Of a DNA stretch of 64,000 bases, positions 16,990 to 26,179 are shown piece by piece. The position numbers and the translations under genes are program-made. Source of the stretch: Urbifossiella limnaea (lineage in GTDB: Bacteria; Planctomycetota; Planctomycetia; Gemmatales; Gemmataceae). Location: assembly GCF_007747215.1 (NCBI RefSeq), contig NZ_CP036273.1, positions 434,001 to 498,000 on the forward strand, in the 5' to 3' direction. A model generated the notes under the pieces. That model saw only the letters and a list, made by a program, of their open reading frames with translations. It was not told the origin of the DNA and searched no databases. Position 1 is the first letter of the stretch; every line of letters begins with the position of its first letter.

Positions 16990-18439
16990 CCCGGGCCACC
17001 ACCGGCGCGTCGGGCCCGGCCGAGCCCTTCAGCCAGAACAGGCTCGCCGCCAGGAACCGGTCGCGCCACGCCGGCCCGAGGGCGGCGTGGTCCTCCAGCA
17101 CCGCCGAGCTGAACTTGTAGTCGTGCGAGTCGGTCCCCTTCAGGAACACCAGCCGGCGGCCGGCGTCGGTCAGCCGGCGGGCGTTCGCCGGGTCGGCGCG
17201 GAGCAGCCCGAGCGCCAGCCCCGCCGCCGCCGCCCGGTCCTTCGACAGCGTCTCGAACACCGCCGCCACGTCGCCGCCGGCCACCGGCTCGAGCGCGTCG
17301 ATGCGGGCGACGCCCACCTTGCCGCGGCTCACCATCGCGGTGCGGAACAGCGGCAGGAACGCCGCCGCCTGGAGGAGCAGCAGCCGCCGCGTGGCGTCCA
17401 CGCCGCTGGCCTGGTAGGCGTAGCGGAGGGCGTTCAGCGTCGTGAGCGTGTGCAGCCCCACGATGCCGGGCTGGCGCATCAGCAGCTCGCCGGCGCCGGC
17501 GAACAGCCCGTCCCACACCGCCGCCGGGCCGACGCCGCCGTTCAGCAGCGACACCACCTTGTCGCTCAGCTCGTCGGCCGTCGCCGCGCGCACCGCGGCG
17601 AGCACGTCGGCCCCGGCCGCGGGGTCGGCGCGGCCGCCGAGCCACTCGGGGCGAATCTTCGCCACCTGCTCGCGGTTGCGGCGGCCGGGGCGGTCCGGGT
17701 CGCCGTCGCGCTTGGCCGGGTTGGTGCCCTCGTGGGCCAGGAGCGCGAACGCCAGCGACCGCAGCACCGGCTCGGCGTGCGGCCAGCCGATCGTTTGCAG
17801 CGTGCGGAAGGCGTTGGCGACGAAGATGGCCTTGTGGCCGATGTCGCGGAAGTCGCGGCAGCCGAAGCGGGCGAACAGCTCGAACGCCTCGGCCGCGCCG
17901 ACCCCGCGCGCCACGCCGGCCGCGGCGGCGTCGGCGGCGTCCACGTCCCAGGCGTCGAGGGCCGCGGCGAGTGCCTCGGCGGCGCGGTGCGGCGGCGGCA
18001 CCTTCGCCTCGTCCACCGGCCCCATGCGCCAGCCGGACTCGCGCTGGTTGTCGGCCTGCGCCCCCTTGAACGAGTCGAGCGCCCAGAACAGCGGCAGCCA
18101 CCGCTCCCGGTCGGGGCCGGCGAGGCTGGCGAGGTGCGCGGAGTTCACGACCAGCACGGCGTGGAACTTGAACCCGACGCTCGGCCGCGGCCGCACGTTC
18201 CGCACGCCGGCCAGGAACAGCGCCGCCAGCACGTCGCGGTACGGCAGCCCGGCCTTCACCCGGGCGCCGACTTCTTCGAGCAGCCGCGGCCGCGGCGTGT
18301 CTTCGATGAGCCTCACGAGGGGTTCGGCGTCGGCGTCGAGGCGGACGACGCGGGCCTCGTCGGCGCGCACGGCGGGGAGGCCGTCGAGGAACGCGAGGGC
18401 CGACGCGGACAGGAACGCGCGGCGGTCGGGTGCGGGCAT
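16970..18439 (-). CDS. Tat-exported protein of unknown function
   Basis: 489 residues. ATG 18439 follows a GGAG ribosome site; the longer frame upstream shadows the TolC gene. The N-terminus DRRAFLSASALAFL is a twin-arginine-type leader, with an Ala-rich hydrophobic run and cleavage near VRADEA. The mature part is helical and shows GFKFHAVLVVNSAHLASL, a conserved-looking FGCRDFRDIGHKAIFVANAF segment, and HEGTNPAKRDGDPDRPGRRN. Several His residues in helices hint at a metal or cofactor site, but no known family was recognised with confidence; a questin-oxidase-like helical protein is one possibility. It is convergent with the foldase gene and downstream of the TolC gene on the same strand. Confidence 0.75.
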   Translation of the reverse strand: MPAPDRRAFLSASALAFLDGLPAVRADEARVVRLDADAEPLVRLIEDTPRPRLLEEVGARVKAGLPYRDVLAALFLAGVRNVRPRPSVGFKFHAVLVVNSAHLASLAGPDRERWLPLFWALDSFKGAQADNQRESGWRMGPVDEAKVPPPHRAAEALAAALDAWDVDAADAAAAGVARGVGAAEAFELFARFGCRDFRDIGHKAIFVANAFRTLQTIGWPHAEPVLRSLAFALLAHEGTNPAKRDGDPDRPGRRNREQVAKIRPEWLGGRADPAAGADVLAAVRAATADELSDKVVSLLNGGVGPAAVWDGLFAGAGELLMRQPGIVGLHTLTTLNALRYAYQASGVDATRRLLLLQAAAFLPLFRTAMVSRGKVGVARIDALEPVAGGDVAAVFETLSKDRAAAAGLALGLLRADPANARRLTDAGRRLVFLKGTDSHDYKFSSAVLEDHAALGPAWRDRFLAASLFWLKGSAGPDAPVVARARAALA

Positions 18440-18510
18440 GGCCGGCTCCGGGAGAGGTGGGGCGAACGGGCCACCGGGATTGTACCGCGCCGCCGCCCCG
18501 CACGCCCCGA

Positions 18511-19962
18511 TCACCGCGGCCCCGCCAGCGCCGCGAGCGCCTCGGCCGGGTGGCCGAGCGCCCGGTACAGCCGGAACTGCGCCCGGTTGTGGTCGCCGAC
18601 GGCCTGGTAGAAGTCGCGGTACGCCTGGTCCAGCGCCGCCACCGCGGCCACCGCCTCCTGCGGCCGGAACACCAGCACCAGTTGCTCGCCGGCCCGCCGC
18701 GTCTGGCCCAGCCCCTGCAGGTTCTTCTCCGCCGTCGCCACCGCGTTCCGCACCCCGTCGCCGGCCGCGGCCAGCCGCCGCGCCGAGCGCTCCAGCTGCG
18801 CGTGCGCCTGCGTCACCTCGGCGGCCACGGCGTCCTGCGTGCGCAGCAGCTCGAGCACCGCCCGCCGGCTGTCGGCGGCGCGCTCCCGGGTCGCGGCGCG
18901 GTTGCCGAACCCGAGCCCTTGCAGCTCCCACACGGCCTGGATGTCCACGCTGAAGCGCGGGCCGAAGTCCTGCACGTCGTCGTTGATGCCGCCGCCGAAG
19001 TAGCCGCCGGCCAGGCCCGGCGTGTTCGAGCCGACGCCGCGCACCGCGACCGTGGGGTACAGCGGCCGCTTACCCTCCTGCCGCGCCCGCGTCAGCGCCG
19101 CCTGCACCACCGCCTGGTACGCCGCCAGTTCCGGCCGGTGCGTCAGCCCGACGGCGATCAGCTCCTCGACGGGCTGCCCGGGCTCGACCAGCGCCACCGT
19201 CAACGACGGCTCCTCGGCCGGCTCGACGAGCGTGCCCGGCCGCAGCCGCAGGAGGCGCGTCAGCTCGGAGCTGGAAAGCTGCCACCGCTCGTACGCCGCC
19301 TCCACGGCCTGCCGGCGGTGCGCCGCCTCGGCCCTGGCGCGGTTCACCTCCAGGTCCGGCGCCAGGTCGGGGGCGAGCTTCTCGGTCCGGGCCACAAGGT
19401 CTTCGGCCCGCCGCAGCGCGTCGGCGGCGCCGGCCACCTCGCCGCGCGCCTGCTGCACGTTGAAGTAGGCCACGGCCACGGCCAGCGTGGTGTCGTTGCG
19501 GGCGGCGCGGGCGTCGGCCTCGGCGGCACGCACCAGTTGCCGCGCGGCGAGGGGGCCGAACACGGCGTCGGCCGTGGACACCACCGCCTGCGGCCCCACG
19601 CCCAGCAGAAGCGACGACCGGCTCGTCGTGAACACGGTGCCGACGATGTCCTGGATCTGCCCGTCGTGGCGGAAGTAGTCGACGCCGACGTTGACGTTCG
19701 GCAGCCACAGGGCGTTCGCCCGGTCGAGCCGGGCCGCGGCGGCACGGGTGCGCTCGTCGGCGATCTGGATGTCGAGGGCGTTGGCGCCGGTGAGGGCGAG
19801 CGCGGCGGGAAGGGTGATCGGCAGCGCGCCGGCGCCCGCCTCCGGGGCGGCGGTCGGCGGGGCGGAGACGGTATCGGGGGGGCGGAAGCTGGCGCACGCG
19901 GGAACGGCGAGCAGCCCGGCGGCCGCGACCCAGCACACGGCGGCCCGTCCGGGCAGTAACAT
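18511..19962 (-). CDS. TolC-type outer-membrane efflux lipoprotein
   Basis: 483 residues. ATG 19962 is preferred over one 17 codons upstream because it places a proper lipoprotein leader (LLAVPAC) at the N-terminus. The body has two similar helical-hairpin halves typical of the OEP family: long Ala/Arg/Glu coiled coils around residues 80-110, 150-235, 285-310 and 380-470. Each half carries the usual strand segment (LWLPNVNVGVDYF; LYPTVAVRGVG). Such channels cross the outer membrane and dock to an RND or ABC adaptor. The RND operon at 8936-13439 is its plausible partner, though it lies 5 kb away and is separated by other genes. Confidence 0.9.
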   Translation of the reverse strand: MLLPGRAAVCWVAAAGLLAVPACASFRPPDTVSAPPTAAPEAGAGALPITLPAALALTGANALDIQIADERTRAAAARLDRANALWLPNVNVGVDYFRHDGQIQDIVGTVFTTSRSSLLLGVGPQAVVSTADAVFGPLAARQLVRAAEADARAARNDTTLAVAVAYFNVQQARGEVAGAADALRRAEDLVARTEKLAPDLAPDLEVNRARAEAAHRRQAVEAAYERWQLSSSELTRLLRLRPGTLVEPAEEPSLTVALVEPGQPVEELIAVGLTHRPELAAYQAVVQAALTRARQEGKRPLYPTVAVRGVGSNTPGLAGGYFGGGINDDVQDFGPRFSVDIQAVWELQGLGFGNRAATRERAADSRRAVLELLRTQDAVAAEVTQAHAQLERSARRLAAAGDGVRNAVATAEKNLQGLGQTRRAGEQLVLVFRPQEAVAAVAALDQAYRDFYQAVGDHNRAQFRLYRALGHPAEALAALAGPR

Positions 19963-20064
19963 CCGACCCCCCCAAGGCGCCCCGACGACCGACACCACGG
20001 GGATTATCGGCACGACGCAAACCCCCGCTTCAGCCGGGGGCGGGAATCCTGCCGATCGCGCGGG

Positions 20065-23025
20065 TCAGGGTGCGGGCGGGGCGGGGCCGCGCCGGCCGCC
20101 GGGGCCGTCCAGGCCCGGCGCGCCCGGCGCCGCCGGCACACCCGGGTTCGGCTGGCCGGGGCCGGGCTGACCCGGCCCGAGCTGGCCAGGGGCCGGCCGC
20201 CCCGGGCCGGGCTGACCCGGCCCGAGTTCGCCGGGCGCCGGGGCTCGCCCCGGGCCGGGCTGGCCCGGCCCGAGCTGGCCGGGGGCGGGCGGCGGACCCG
20301 GCTGACCCGGGCCGGGCTGACCGGGGGGGGCAAACCCGCCGCGACCGGGGCCGGGTTGACCCGGGCCGGCCACGCCGGGCTGACCCGGGCCGGGCTGACC
20401 CCCGTTGCCGTCCAGACCCGCGGGCTCGGGGCCGCCGACGTGCTCCGTCAGCTTTGCCGTTTCCAGGACGGCGCCGGTCAGCTGGATCACCACCCGCTCG
20501 CCGTCCGGCGACACGTGGAAGTAGCCGCCCACGTACTGCATCCCGGCGCTGCGGATGGTGCCGGCCTTCTTGTAGCTCGTCGGGTCGGCCGGGTCCGTCA
20601 CCTCGTACACGTCCATGCCGGGGGCGAAGTTCTGCTGCTCCATCCCGTGCGACGCCACCAGCAGCTTCTTGCCGTCCGGGGTGAACCGGGCGTAGCCGTT
20701 CTGGTTCTTCCGGGCGGCCGTCGCCAGCAGCTTCTTCGGGGCGGCGGCGGCGTCGATGAGGACCAGGTCGCCGGCCTGCCCGCCGGACGCGCCGGCGGCG
20801 GCCACCATCTTGCCGTCCGGCCCCACGGCCACGTCGGTGGTGCCGCGCGGCAGCGACAGCGGCCGCGGCTCCAGCGTCACGGGGTCGCACACCAGCAGCG
20901 CCTGGCTGGCGACCCGCGGGTCCTCGGTCACCAGCAGGCCCTTGCCGTCGGCCGTGCGGGACAGGTTCCACGCTGCGTTGGGCAGCTCCTTGTCCTTGAT
21001 CACCTTGCGGTCGGCGGTGTCGTACTGGCGGAGCATCGCCTTCCCCTTGCCGCCGACCGGGGCGCGCGACGTGAGCACCGTCAGCACCTTGCCGTCGGGC
21101 GACACGTCGAGCCCGCGGACCGGGGCGCCGGTGGCGATGGTGGCGACCGACTTCAGCTCGGTCCGCTCGGCCACCTTCTTCTCCCGGATGCCGGCCAGGT
21201 CGTACACGAGGATGTCGCCGGCGCCGGTGACGCGGTCGCCCTTCTGGGCCAGCGTGGCGGGGCTGAGCGGGGCGGTGGCCAGGTACAGCTTGCCGCCGGC
21301 GGTGTCGAGGGCGGCGCGGACGCCGAGCTGGCTGATCTTCCAGTCGCCCTTGGGCGCGAAGTCGGGGTAGGAATAGCGGTTCAGCTTGTACGTCGCCTTG
21401 GAGGCCGAGACGGCCTGCATGGTCACCGTGAACACCTCCGACTTGTCCACGTCGAAGGCGATGGCGAAGAACGGGTCGATCTGCACGGCGAGGGCGGGGG
21501 TGATGTAGCCGGCGCCGGAGCTGCCGCCGAACCCGGGGGTGCCGCCGCCGAACCCGGGGGTGCCGGGCCCTTGCATCGGGAAGCCCATGCCGGGCGGCGC
21601 GCCGGGCGGCGGGGGCACCGCGCCCGGACCCTGAATGCCCATACCGGGCGGCGGGCCGCCGGGGATGCCCATACCCGGAGGCGGGCCGCCACGGCCGGGG
21701 ATGCCCATACCCGGAGGCGGGCCGCCACGGCCGGGGATGCCCATGCCGGGGGGCGGGCCGCCGGCGCCGGGGATGCCCATGCCGGGCGGCGGGCCGCCGG
21801 CGCCAGGGAACGTCATACCCGGGGGCGGGCCGCCGGGGCCGGGGATGCCCATGCCCGCGGGCGGGCCGCCGCCGGGCAACGTCATGCCGGGGGGCGGGCC
21901 GCCGGAGGTCACCTGCCCGTCGACGCCACCGCCGCGGGGGGTCGGCTTGCCGGTCCCGCCGGCCTCGGGGCCGTTCGGCGTGTTCGCGGCGACGTTCTCG
22001 CCGCCGCTGCCGGCGGTGAACTTCAGGGAGTCGATGAACCGCTTGCCCTGCGGCGCGAACGACGCGTCCGTCTCGTGACCGGCGATGAGGACGATGAGCT
22101 TCCCGCCGGCCGCCACCAGCTTCCCGACGGCCACCCCGCCGGGTGGGTCGAAGGCGAAGTCCACGTCGTAGGCGGGGTTCCCGTCCACGGTCGTCTCCCG
22201 CTTACCGGCGACCTTCAGCTTCCGCTCGGTCTTCTGCCGGCCGAACCGGAACGGGCTGCCGCGGGTCTGCTTCTGGGAACTCTTCTCCAGCCCGGTCAGC
22301 ATCAGGTCGAGCATCATCCGCGGCGGGACCGTCCGGGCCTCGGGCGGCAGCGTCGCGGCCACCACGACGAACGCGCTGGTCTCGTCCGCGGACAGGAGCC
22401 CGTTCATCTTCGTCGTCGTGCCGCCGTCGCTCTGGGTCTCGTTCTTGTTCGGCGTGCCGGGCATCTCGACGGTGAACCCGTCGCCCATGAAGGGCTGCCA
22501 GGCCGCCTCGCCGCCGCCCGGCGGGGTCATGCCGCGCGGCGGGCCGCCCTTCGAGCCGCCCTCCGCCGGCGTCGTCGTGCCGCCCGACGACGCGACCGGC
22601 GTGTCCGTCTTGAACGCGAAGTACGCCCCGATGCCGCCGCCCGCCAGCACCACGACGCCGACCACCGCCAGGATCAGCGGCATCGCCGACCCGCCGCCGC
22701 TCGCCGCCTTCTTCTTCCCCTTCCGCCGCGGGCGGTCGTCGTCGTCATCCTCGTCGTCGTCCTCGTCGTCGTCGCGCCGGCGGCTCGGCTTCCCCTTCGG
22801 GAGCATGTCCGCGGCGGACTTGGCGGGCGGGCCGTTCGAGCCACGGGACGGCGCCGTCTTCGCGGTGGGGAGGGCGTCGCCGGCCGACTTGGCGCGGCCG
22901 GCGGGGACGGGCAGCTGCGTCTTGCACGACGTGCAGCGGATGGTCTTGCCGGCGAGGCTGGTGGGAACGTCGAATCCGGCCTGGCACCCCGGGCACTTGA
23001 TGGCGATGGTGTCGGCGGTGGCCAT
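20065..23025 (-). CDS. Zinc-ribbon membrane protein with collagen-like tracts and propeller
   Basis: 986 residues. ATG 23025 has a GGAGG site; the frame upstream is not coding. The order is: a cytoplasmic zinc ribbon (CPGCQ...CTSC, residues 11-32, MJ0042-like); a charged linker with Asp/Glu and Arg/Lys runs; one TM helix (LILAVVGVVVLAGGGIGAYF, about 115-134); an exported domain to about residue 340; a collagen-like tract of iterated GGPPPGMGIPG units (about 375-490); a WD40/YVTN-like beta-propeller (DVSPDGKVLTVL, FTPDGKKLLVAS, HVSPDGERVVIQ); and a second tract of GPGQPGPG units at the C-terminus. Function is unknown. The lack of long introduced gaps in the tracts suggests active repeat expansion. 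Confidence 0.85.
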   Translation of the reverse strand: MATADTIAIKCPGCQAGFDVPTSLAGKTIRCTSCKTQLPVPAGRAKSAGDALPTAKTAPSRGSNGPPAKSAADMLPKGKPSRRRDDDEDDDEDDDDDRPRRKGKKKAASGGGSAMPLILAVVGVVVLAGGGIGAYFAFKTDTPVASSGGTTTPAEGGSKGGPPRGMTPPGGGEAAWQPFMGDGFTVEMPGTPNKNETQSDGGTTTKMNGLLSADETSAFVVVAATLPPEARTVPPRMMLDLMLTGLEKSSQKQTRGSPFRFGRQKTERKLKVAGKRETTVDGNPAYDVDFAFDPPGGVAVGKLVAAGGKLIVLIAGHETDASFAPQGKRFIDSLKFTAGSGGENVAANTPNGPEAGGTGKPTPRGGGVDGQVTSGGPPPGMTLPGGGPPAGMGIPGPGGPPPGMTFPGAGGPPPGMGIPGAGGPPPGMGIPGRGGPPPGMGIPGRGGPPPGMGIPGGPPPGMGIQGPGAVPPPPGAPPGMGFPMQGPGTPGFGGGTPGFGGSSGAGYITPALAVQIDPFFAIAFDVDKSEVFTVTMQAVSASKATYKLNRYSYPDFAPKGDWKISQLGVRAALDTAGGKLYLATAPLSPATLAQKGDRVTGAGDILVYDLAGIREKKVAERTELKSVATIATGAPVRGLDVSPDGKVLTVLTSRAPVGGKGKAMLRQYDTADRKVIKDKELPNAAWNLSRTADGKGLLVTEDPRVASQALLVCDPVTLEPRPLSLPRGTTDVAVGPDGKMVAAAGASGGQAGDLVLIDAAAAPKKLLATAARKNQNGYARFTPDGKKLLVASHGMEQQNFAPGMDVYEVTDPADPTSYKKAGTIRSAGMQYVGGYFHVSPDGERVVIQLTGAVLETAKLTEHVGGPEPAGLDGNGGQPGPGQPGVAGPGQPGPGRGGFAPPGQPGPGQPGPPPAPGQLGPGQPGPGRAPAPGELGPGQPGPGRPAPGQLGPGQPGPGQPNPGVPAAPGAPGLDGPGGRRGPAPPAP

Positions 23026-23171
23026 GGCGTCCTCCGGGGCCGGGGGCGGTCGGCGAGTGATCGTTAGAATAGCGTATCCGGCCGCGGCCGGCGGTGCAAC
23101 GCTGGTGTTACGTTCGGAGGGGCCGCGCCGTTGGCGCGAGTCCGTCACGCCCCCGGGTCATCGCCCACGCT

Positions 23172-23191
23172 CCCAGGGCTTGCGCCCTGGG
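23172..23191. repeat. Short GGGCTTGCGCCC hairpin
   Basis: CCCAGGGC and GCCCTGGG pair over eight bases with loop TTGC. The motif is the same as the inner core of the inverted repeat at 14919-14989. It lies in the divergent space between the collagen-like protein gene and the FAD oxidoreductase gene. Confidence 0.6.
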
Positions 23192-23234
23192 CTGTTGGCT
23201 GCCGCCCCTTCGGGGCTTCGGGCCAACGCCGTGG

Positions 23235-23240
23235 TATAAC
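23235..23240 (+). promoter_or_regulatory. Candidate -10 box for a leaderless transcript
   Basis: TATAAC stands seven bases before the GTG start at 23248, where transcription would begin at or next to the start codon. No ribosome-binding sequence lies between, and no good -35 was found at the usual distance. Confidence 0.4.
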
Positions 23241-23247
23241 GTCCCCC

Positions 23248-24831
23248 GTGAAGCCGACCCGCCGCGACCTCCTCGCCGCCGCCCCGCTCGCCGTGACAGC
23301 CGGGTGTCACTCCGACCCCGCGCCGCTCCCGCCCGGCGACCTCGTCGGCCCGTCCGATTCGCTCGGCCACCGCCTCCGCGACGGCTGGCGCCCCGAACCC
23401 GACGCCTGGACCGCGCACCGCGTCGTGATCGTCGGCGGCGGCGCCGCGGGGCTCGCGGCGGCGTGGCGGCTGCGCCGCAAGGGCGTTTCCGACTTCGCGC
23501 TGCTGGAACTCGAACCGGAACTCGGCGGCACCGCGCGCGGCGGCACGTCCGCGGCCGGGCCGTACCCGTGGGGGGCGCACTACGTCCCCGCGCCGCTCGC
23601 CGGCAACCCGCTCCTCGTCGAACTGCTCCGCGAGATGGGCGCCGTCGAGGCGATGAACCCCGACGGCTCGCCGGTCGTCGCCGAGGGCGTGCTGTGCCGC
23701 GACCCGCAGGAGCGGCTGTTCTTCCGCGGCCGCTGGTACGACGGCCTCTTCCTCCACGCCGGCGAAGAGCCGGGGGACGTGGAGCAGCTGCGGCGCTTCA
23801 CCGCCGAGGTCGGCCGCTGGGCCGGCTGGCGCGACGGCGCGGGGCGGCGGGCGTTCGCCATCCCCGTCGCCACCGGCTCCGACGACGCGGTCGTGGTCGC
23901 GCTCGACCGACAGCCCTTCGCCGACTGGCTGACCGCGAACGGGTTCACGTCGCCGCGCCTCCGCTGGCTCGCCGACTACGCCTGCCGCGACGATTATGGC
24001 CTGACCGCCGAGCAGGCGAGCGCGTGGGCCGGCCTCTTTTACTTCGCGTCGCGGGTGAAGGGGCCGGGGGCCGAGGCGCAGCCGCTGATGACGTGGCCCG
24101 AGGGGAACGCCCGCCTCATTCGCCACCTCGCCGACAGCGCGAAGGAGCAGGTGCAGCCCGGCTGGGCCGCCGCCGACGTGCGGCCCGCCGGCGATGGCGT
24201 GGAGGTGGTGGCGGTGTCCGCCGACGGCCGGGTGCGCGGGCTGCGGGCGCGGCGCGTGATCGTGGCGACGCCGCAGTTCGTGACGCGGCAACTGGTGCGC
24301 GGGCTGCGCGAGCAGCCGTGGCGGGCGGCGTTCACATACGGGGCGTGGCTCGTCGCCAACCTCCACCTGCGCGACCGGCCGACGGGCCTCGGCGTGCCGC
24401 TCGCGTGGGACAACGTGCTTTACGAAAGCCCGTCGCTCGGCTACGTCGTGAACACGCACCAGCGCGGCGCCGACCACGGCCCGACGGTGTGGACGTACTA
24501 CCGGCCGTTCACCGACGCCGACCCGCGCGACGCGCGGCTGCGGCTGCTGGGCACCGGCCGCGACGGCTGGGCCGAGGCGGTGCTGGCCGACCTGGCGATG
24601 GCGCACCCGGACCTGCGGCGGCTGGTGACGCGGCTCGACGTGATGCGCTGGGGCCACGCGATGGTGCGGCCGGTTCCGGGGTTCGTGTGGGGGCCGGACC
24701 GGCGGCGGGCGGCGGAGCCGCTGGGGCGCGTCCACTTCGCGGGCGCCGACCTCGGCGGCGTGCCGATCTTCGAGGAGGCGCTGCACCACGGCGCCCGCGC
24801 CGCGGACGAGGTGATTCGAGGACCGGAATAA
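23248..24831 (+). CDS. FAD-dependent oxidoreductase, Tat lipoprotein
   Basis: 527 residues from GTG 23248. The N-terminus PTRRDLLAAAPLAVTAGC combines a twin-arginine motif with a lipobox Cys near residue 20, so a folded, cofactor-loaded lipoprotein is expected. A Rossmann FAD site VVIVGGGAAGLAAAWRL lies at about residues 58-74, followed by LLELEPELGGTARGG. The C-terminal GRVHFAGADLGGVPIFEEALHHG is the usual second FAD contact of amine-oxidase-like flavoproteins (flavin monoamine oxidase/phytoene desaturase fold). Substrate is unknown. No Shine-Dalgarno precedes the start; a TATAAC box seven bases upstream suggests a leaderless mRNA. An inverted repeat begins directly at the stop codon. Confidence 0.87.
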   Translation: MKPTRRDLLAAAPLAVTAGCHSDPAPLPPGDLVGPSDSLGHRLRDGWRPEPDAWTAHRVVIVGGGAAGLAAAWRLRRKGVSDFALLELEPELGGTARGGTSAAGPYPWGAHYVPAPLAGNPLLVELLREMGAVEAMNPDGSPVVAEGVLCRDPQERLFFRGRWYDGLFLHAGEEPGDVEQLRRFTAEVGRWAGWRDGAGRRAFAIPVATGSDDAVVVALDRQPFADWLTANGFTSPRLRWLADYACRDDYGLTAEQASAWAGLFYFASRVKGPGAEAQPLMTWPEGNARLIRHLADSAKEQVQPGWAAADVRPAGDGVEVVAVSADGRVRGLRARRVIVATPQFVTRQLVRGLREQPWRAAFTYGAWLVANLHLRDRPTGLGVPLAWDNVLYESPSLGYVVNTHQRGADHGPTVWTYYRPFTDADPRDARLRLLGTGRDGWAEAVLADLAMAHPDLRRLVTRLDVMRWGHAMVRPVPGFVWGPDRRRAAEPLGRVHFAGADLGGVPIFEEALHHGARAADEVIRGPE

Positions 24832-24915
24832 TGGACAGGATAACAGGATGAACGGGATGCCGAACCAAGGCAATCAGCCCGGTTCGGCATCCCGTTCATC
24901 CTGTTATCCTGTCTA
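24832..24915. repeat. 35-bp inverted repeat with GGAT-rich arms
   Basis: Arms 24832-24866 and 24881-24915 pair throughout except for one G-T wobble, around a 14-base loop. The arm has iterated units (ACAGGATA, ACAGGATG, ACGGGATG). It starts at the base after the TAA of the FAD oxidoreductase gene and ends 30 bases before the next start codon. Confidence 0.97.
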
Positions 24916-24945
24916 AATTGCTTTCGTGATCGATCAGGAGCGCCG

Positions 24946-26160
24946 ATGCGCCTCACGTTCCTCCTCACGCTCGCGCTCGCCGTCCCGCTCGGCGCCGCCG
25001 ACTGGCCGCAGTTCCACGGCCCCGGCCGCGACAACCACTCCGCCGAGACCGGCCTCGCCAAGGAGTGGCCCGCCGCCGGCCCGCCCGTGCTGTGGACGAA
25101 GGCCGTCGGCCAGGGCTGGGCCGGGCCGGTCGTCGCCGGCGGCAAGCTCCTCGTCTTCCACCGCGTCGGCGACGAGGAGAAGCTCGAAGCGCTCGAGCCC
25201 GCTACCGGCAAGGGGCTGTGGGCGTTCGCCTACCGCACCCGCTACCGCGACGACTTCGGGATGGACGAGGGGCCGCGCGCCACGCCCACCGTCGCCGGCG
25301 GCGCCGTCGTCACGCTCGGCGCCAACGGCGACCTGCACGCCGTGGACCTCGCCACCGGCAAGGCCCGCTGGCACCGCGCGCTCCTCGCCGACTACGGCGC
25401 CGACAAGGGCTTCTTCGGCGTCGCCGGGTCGCCGCTCGTCGCCGACGGCCGGGTGATCGTGAACGTCGGGGCGAAGGGCGCCGGCGTGGTCGCGTTCGAC
25501 GCCGCCACCGGCAAGGAGGTGTGGAAGGCGACTGACGACGCGGCCGGGTACTCGTCGCCGGTGCTGGCCACGCTCGACGGCAAGGCCACGGCCGTGGTGC
25601 TGACGCGCGACGGCCTCGTCGGCCTCGACCCGGCCACCGGCGCCGTGCGGTTCACGCACCCGTACAAGCCGCGCATCCGCGAGAGCGTGAACGCCGCCAC
25701 GCCGCTGGTGTGGAACGGCGACGTGTTCCTCACCGTGTCGTACGGCCTCGGCGCGGCGCTACTGCGGCCGACGGGCGCGGCCGTGGAGGAGGTGTGGGCC
25801 AACGACCGGTCGCTGTCGTGCCAGTACAACACGCCCGTGCGCGTCGGCGAGTTCCTGTACGGCGCCCACGGCCGGGCCGACGGCGCGCCGCCGGAGTTGC
25901 GGTGCGTCGAGTGGAAGACCGGCGCCGTGAAGTGGGCGCGGCCGCGGTTCGGCCCGGCCAGCCTGATCGCCGCCGACGGCGGCCTGTTCGCGCTGACGGC
26001 CGGCGGCGAGCTGGTGCGGTTCGACGCCAGCCCGGCGGGGTACGTCGAGCGCGGCCGGGCGGCCGTGCTGGGCACGCCGACGCGGGCCGCCCCCGCCCTC
26101 AGCGACGGCCGGCTGTTCGCCCGCGACGGGACCAAGCTCGTGTGCATGAACTTGAAGTGA
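24946..26160 (+). CDS. Exported PQQ-like beta-propeller protein
   Basis: 404 residues. ATG 24946 has an AGGAG ribosome site. A signal peptide (FLLTLALAVPLGAAD) is followed by WPQFHGPGRDNHSAETG, the opening seen in planctomycete PQQ-like proteins. Propeller blades carry the tryptophan-docking pattern (ALEPATGKGLWAF, AVDLATGKARWHR, AFDAATGKEVWKA, GLDPATGAVRFTH). Residues known to bind PQQ and calcium in quinoprotein dehydrogenases were not identified, so it may be a scaffold rather than an enzyme. It follows the FAD oxidoreductase gene after a long inverted repeat and precedes a small zinc-ribbon gene by 19 bases. Confidence 0.88.
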   Translation: MRLTFLLTLALAVPLGAADWPQFHGPGRDNHSAETGLAKEWPAAGPPVLWTKAVGQGWAGPVVAGGKLLVFHRVGDEEKLEALEPATGKGLWAFAYRTRYRDDFGMDEGPRATPTVAGGAVVTLGANGDLHAVDLATGKARWHRALLADYGADKGFFGVAGSPLVADGRVIVNVGAKGAGVVAFDAATGKEVWKATDDAAGYSSPVLATLDGKATAVVLTRDGLVGLDPATGAVRFTHPYKPRIRESVNAATPLVWNGDVFLTVSYGLGAALLRPTGAAVEEVWANDRSLSCQYNTPVRVGEFLYGAHGRADGAPPELRCVEWKTGAVKWARPRFGPASLIAADGGLFALTAGGELVRFDASPAGYVERGRAAVLGTPTRAAPALSDGRLFARDGTKLVCMNLK

Positions 26161-26179
26161 CCCCACCCCGGAGGTTCCC

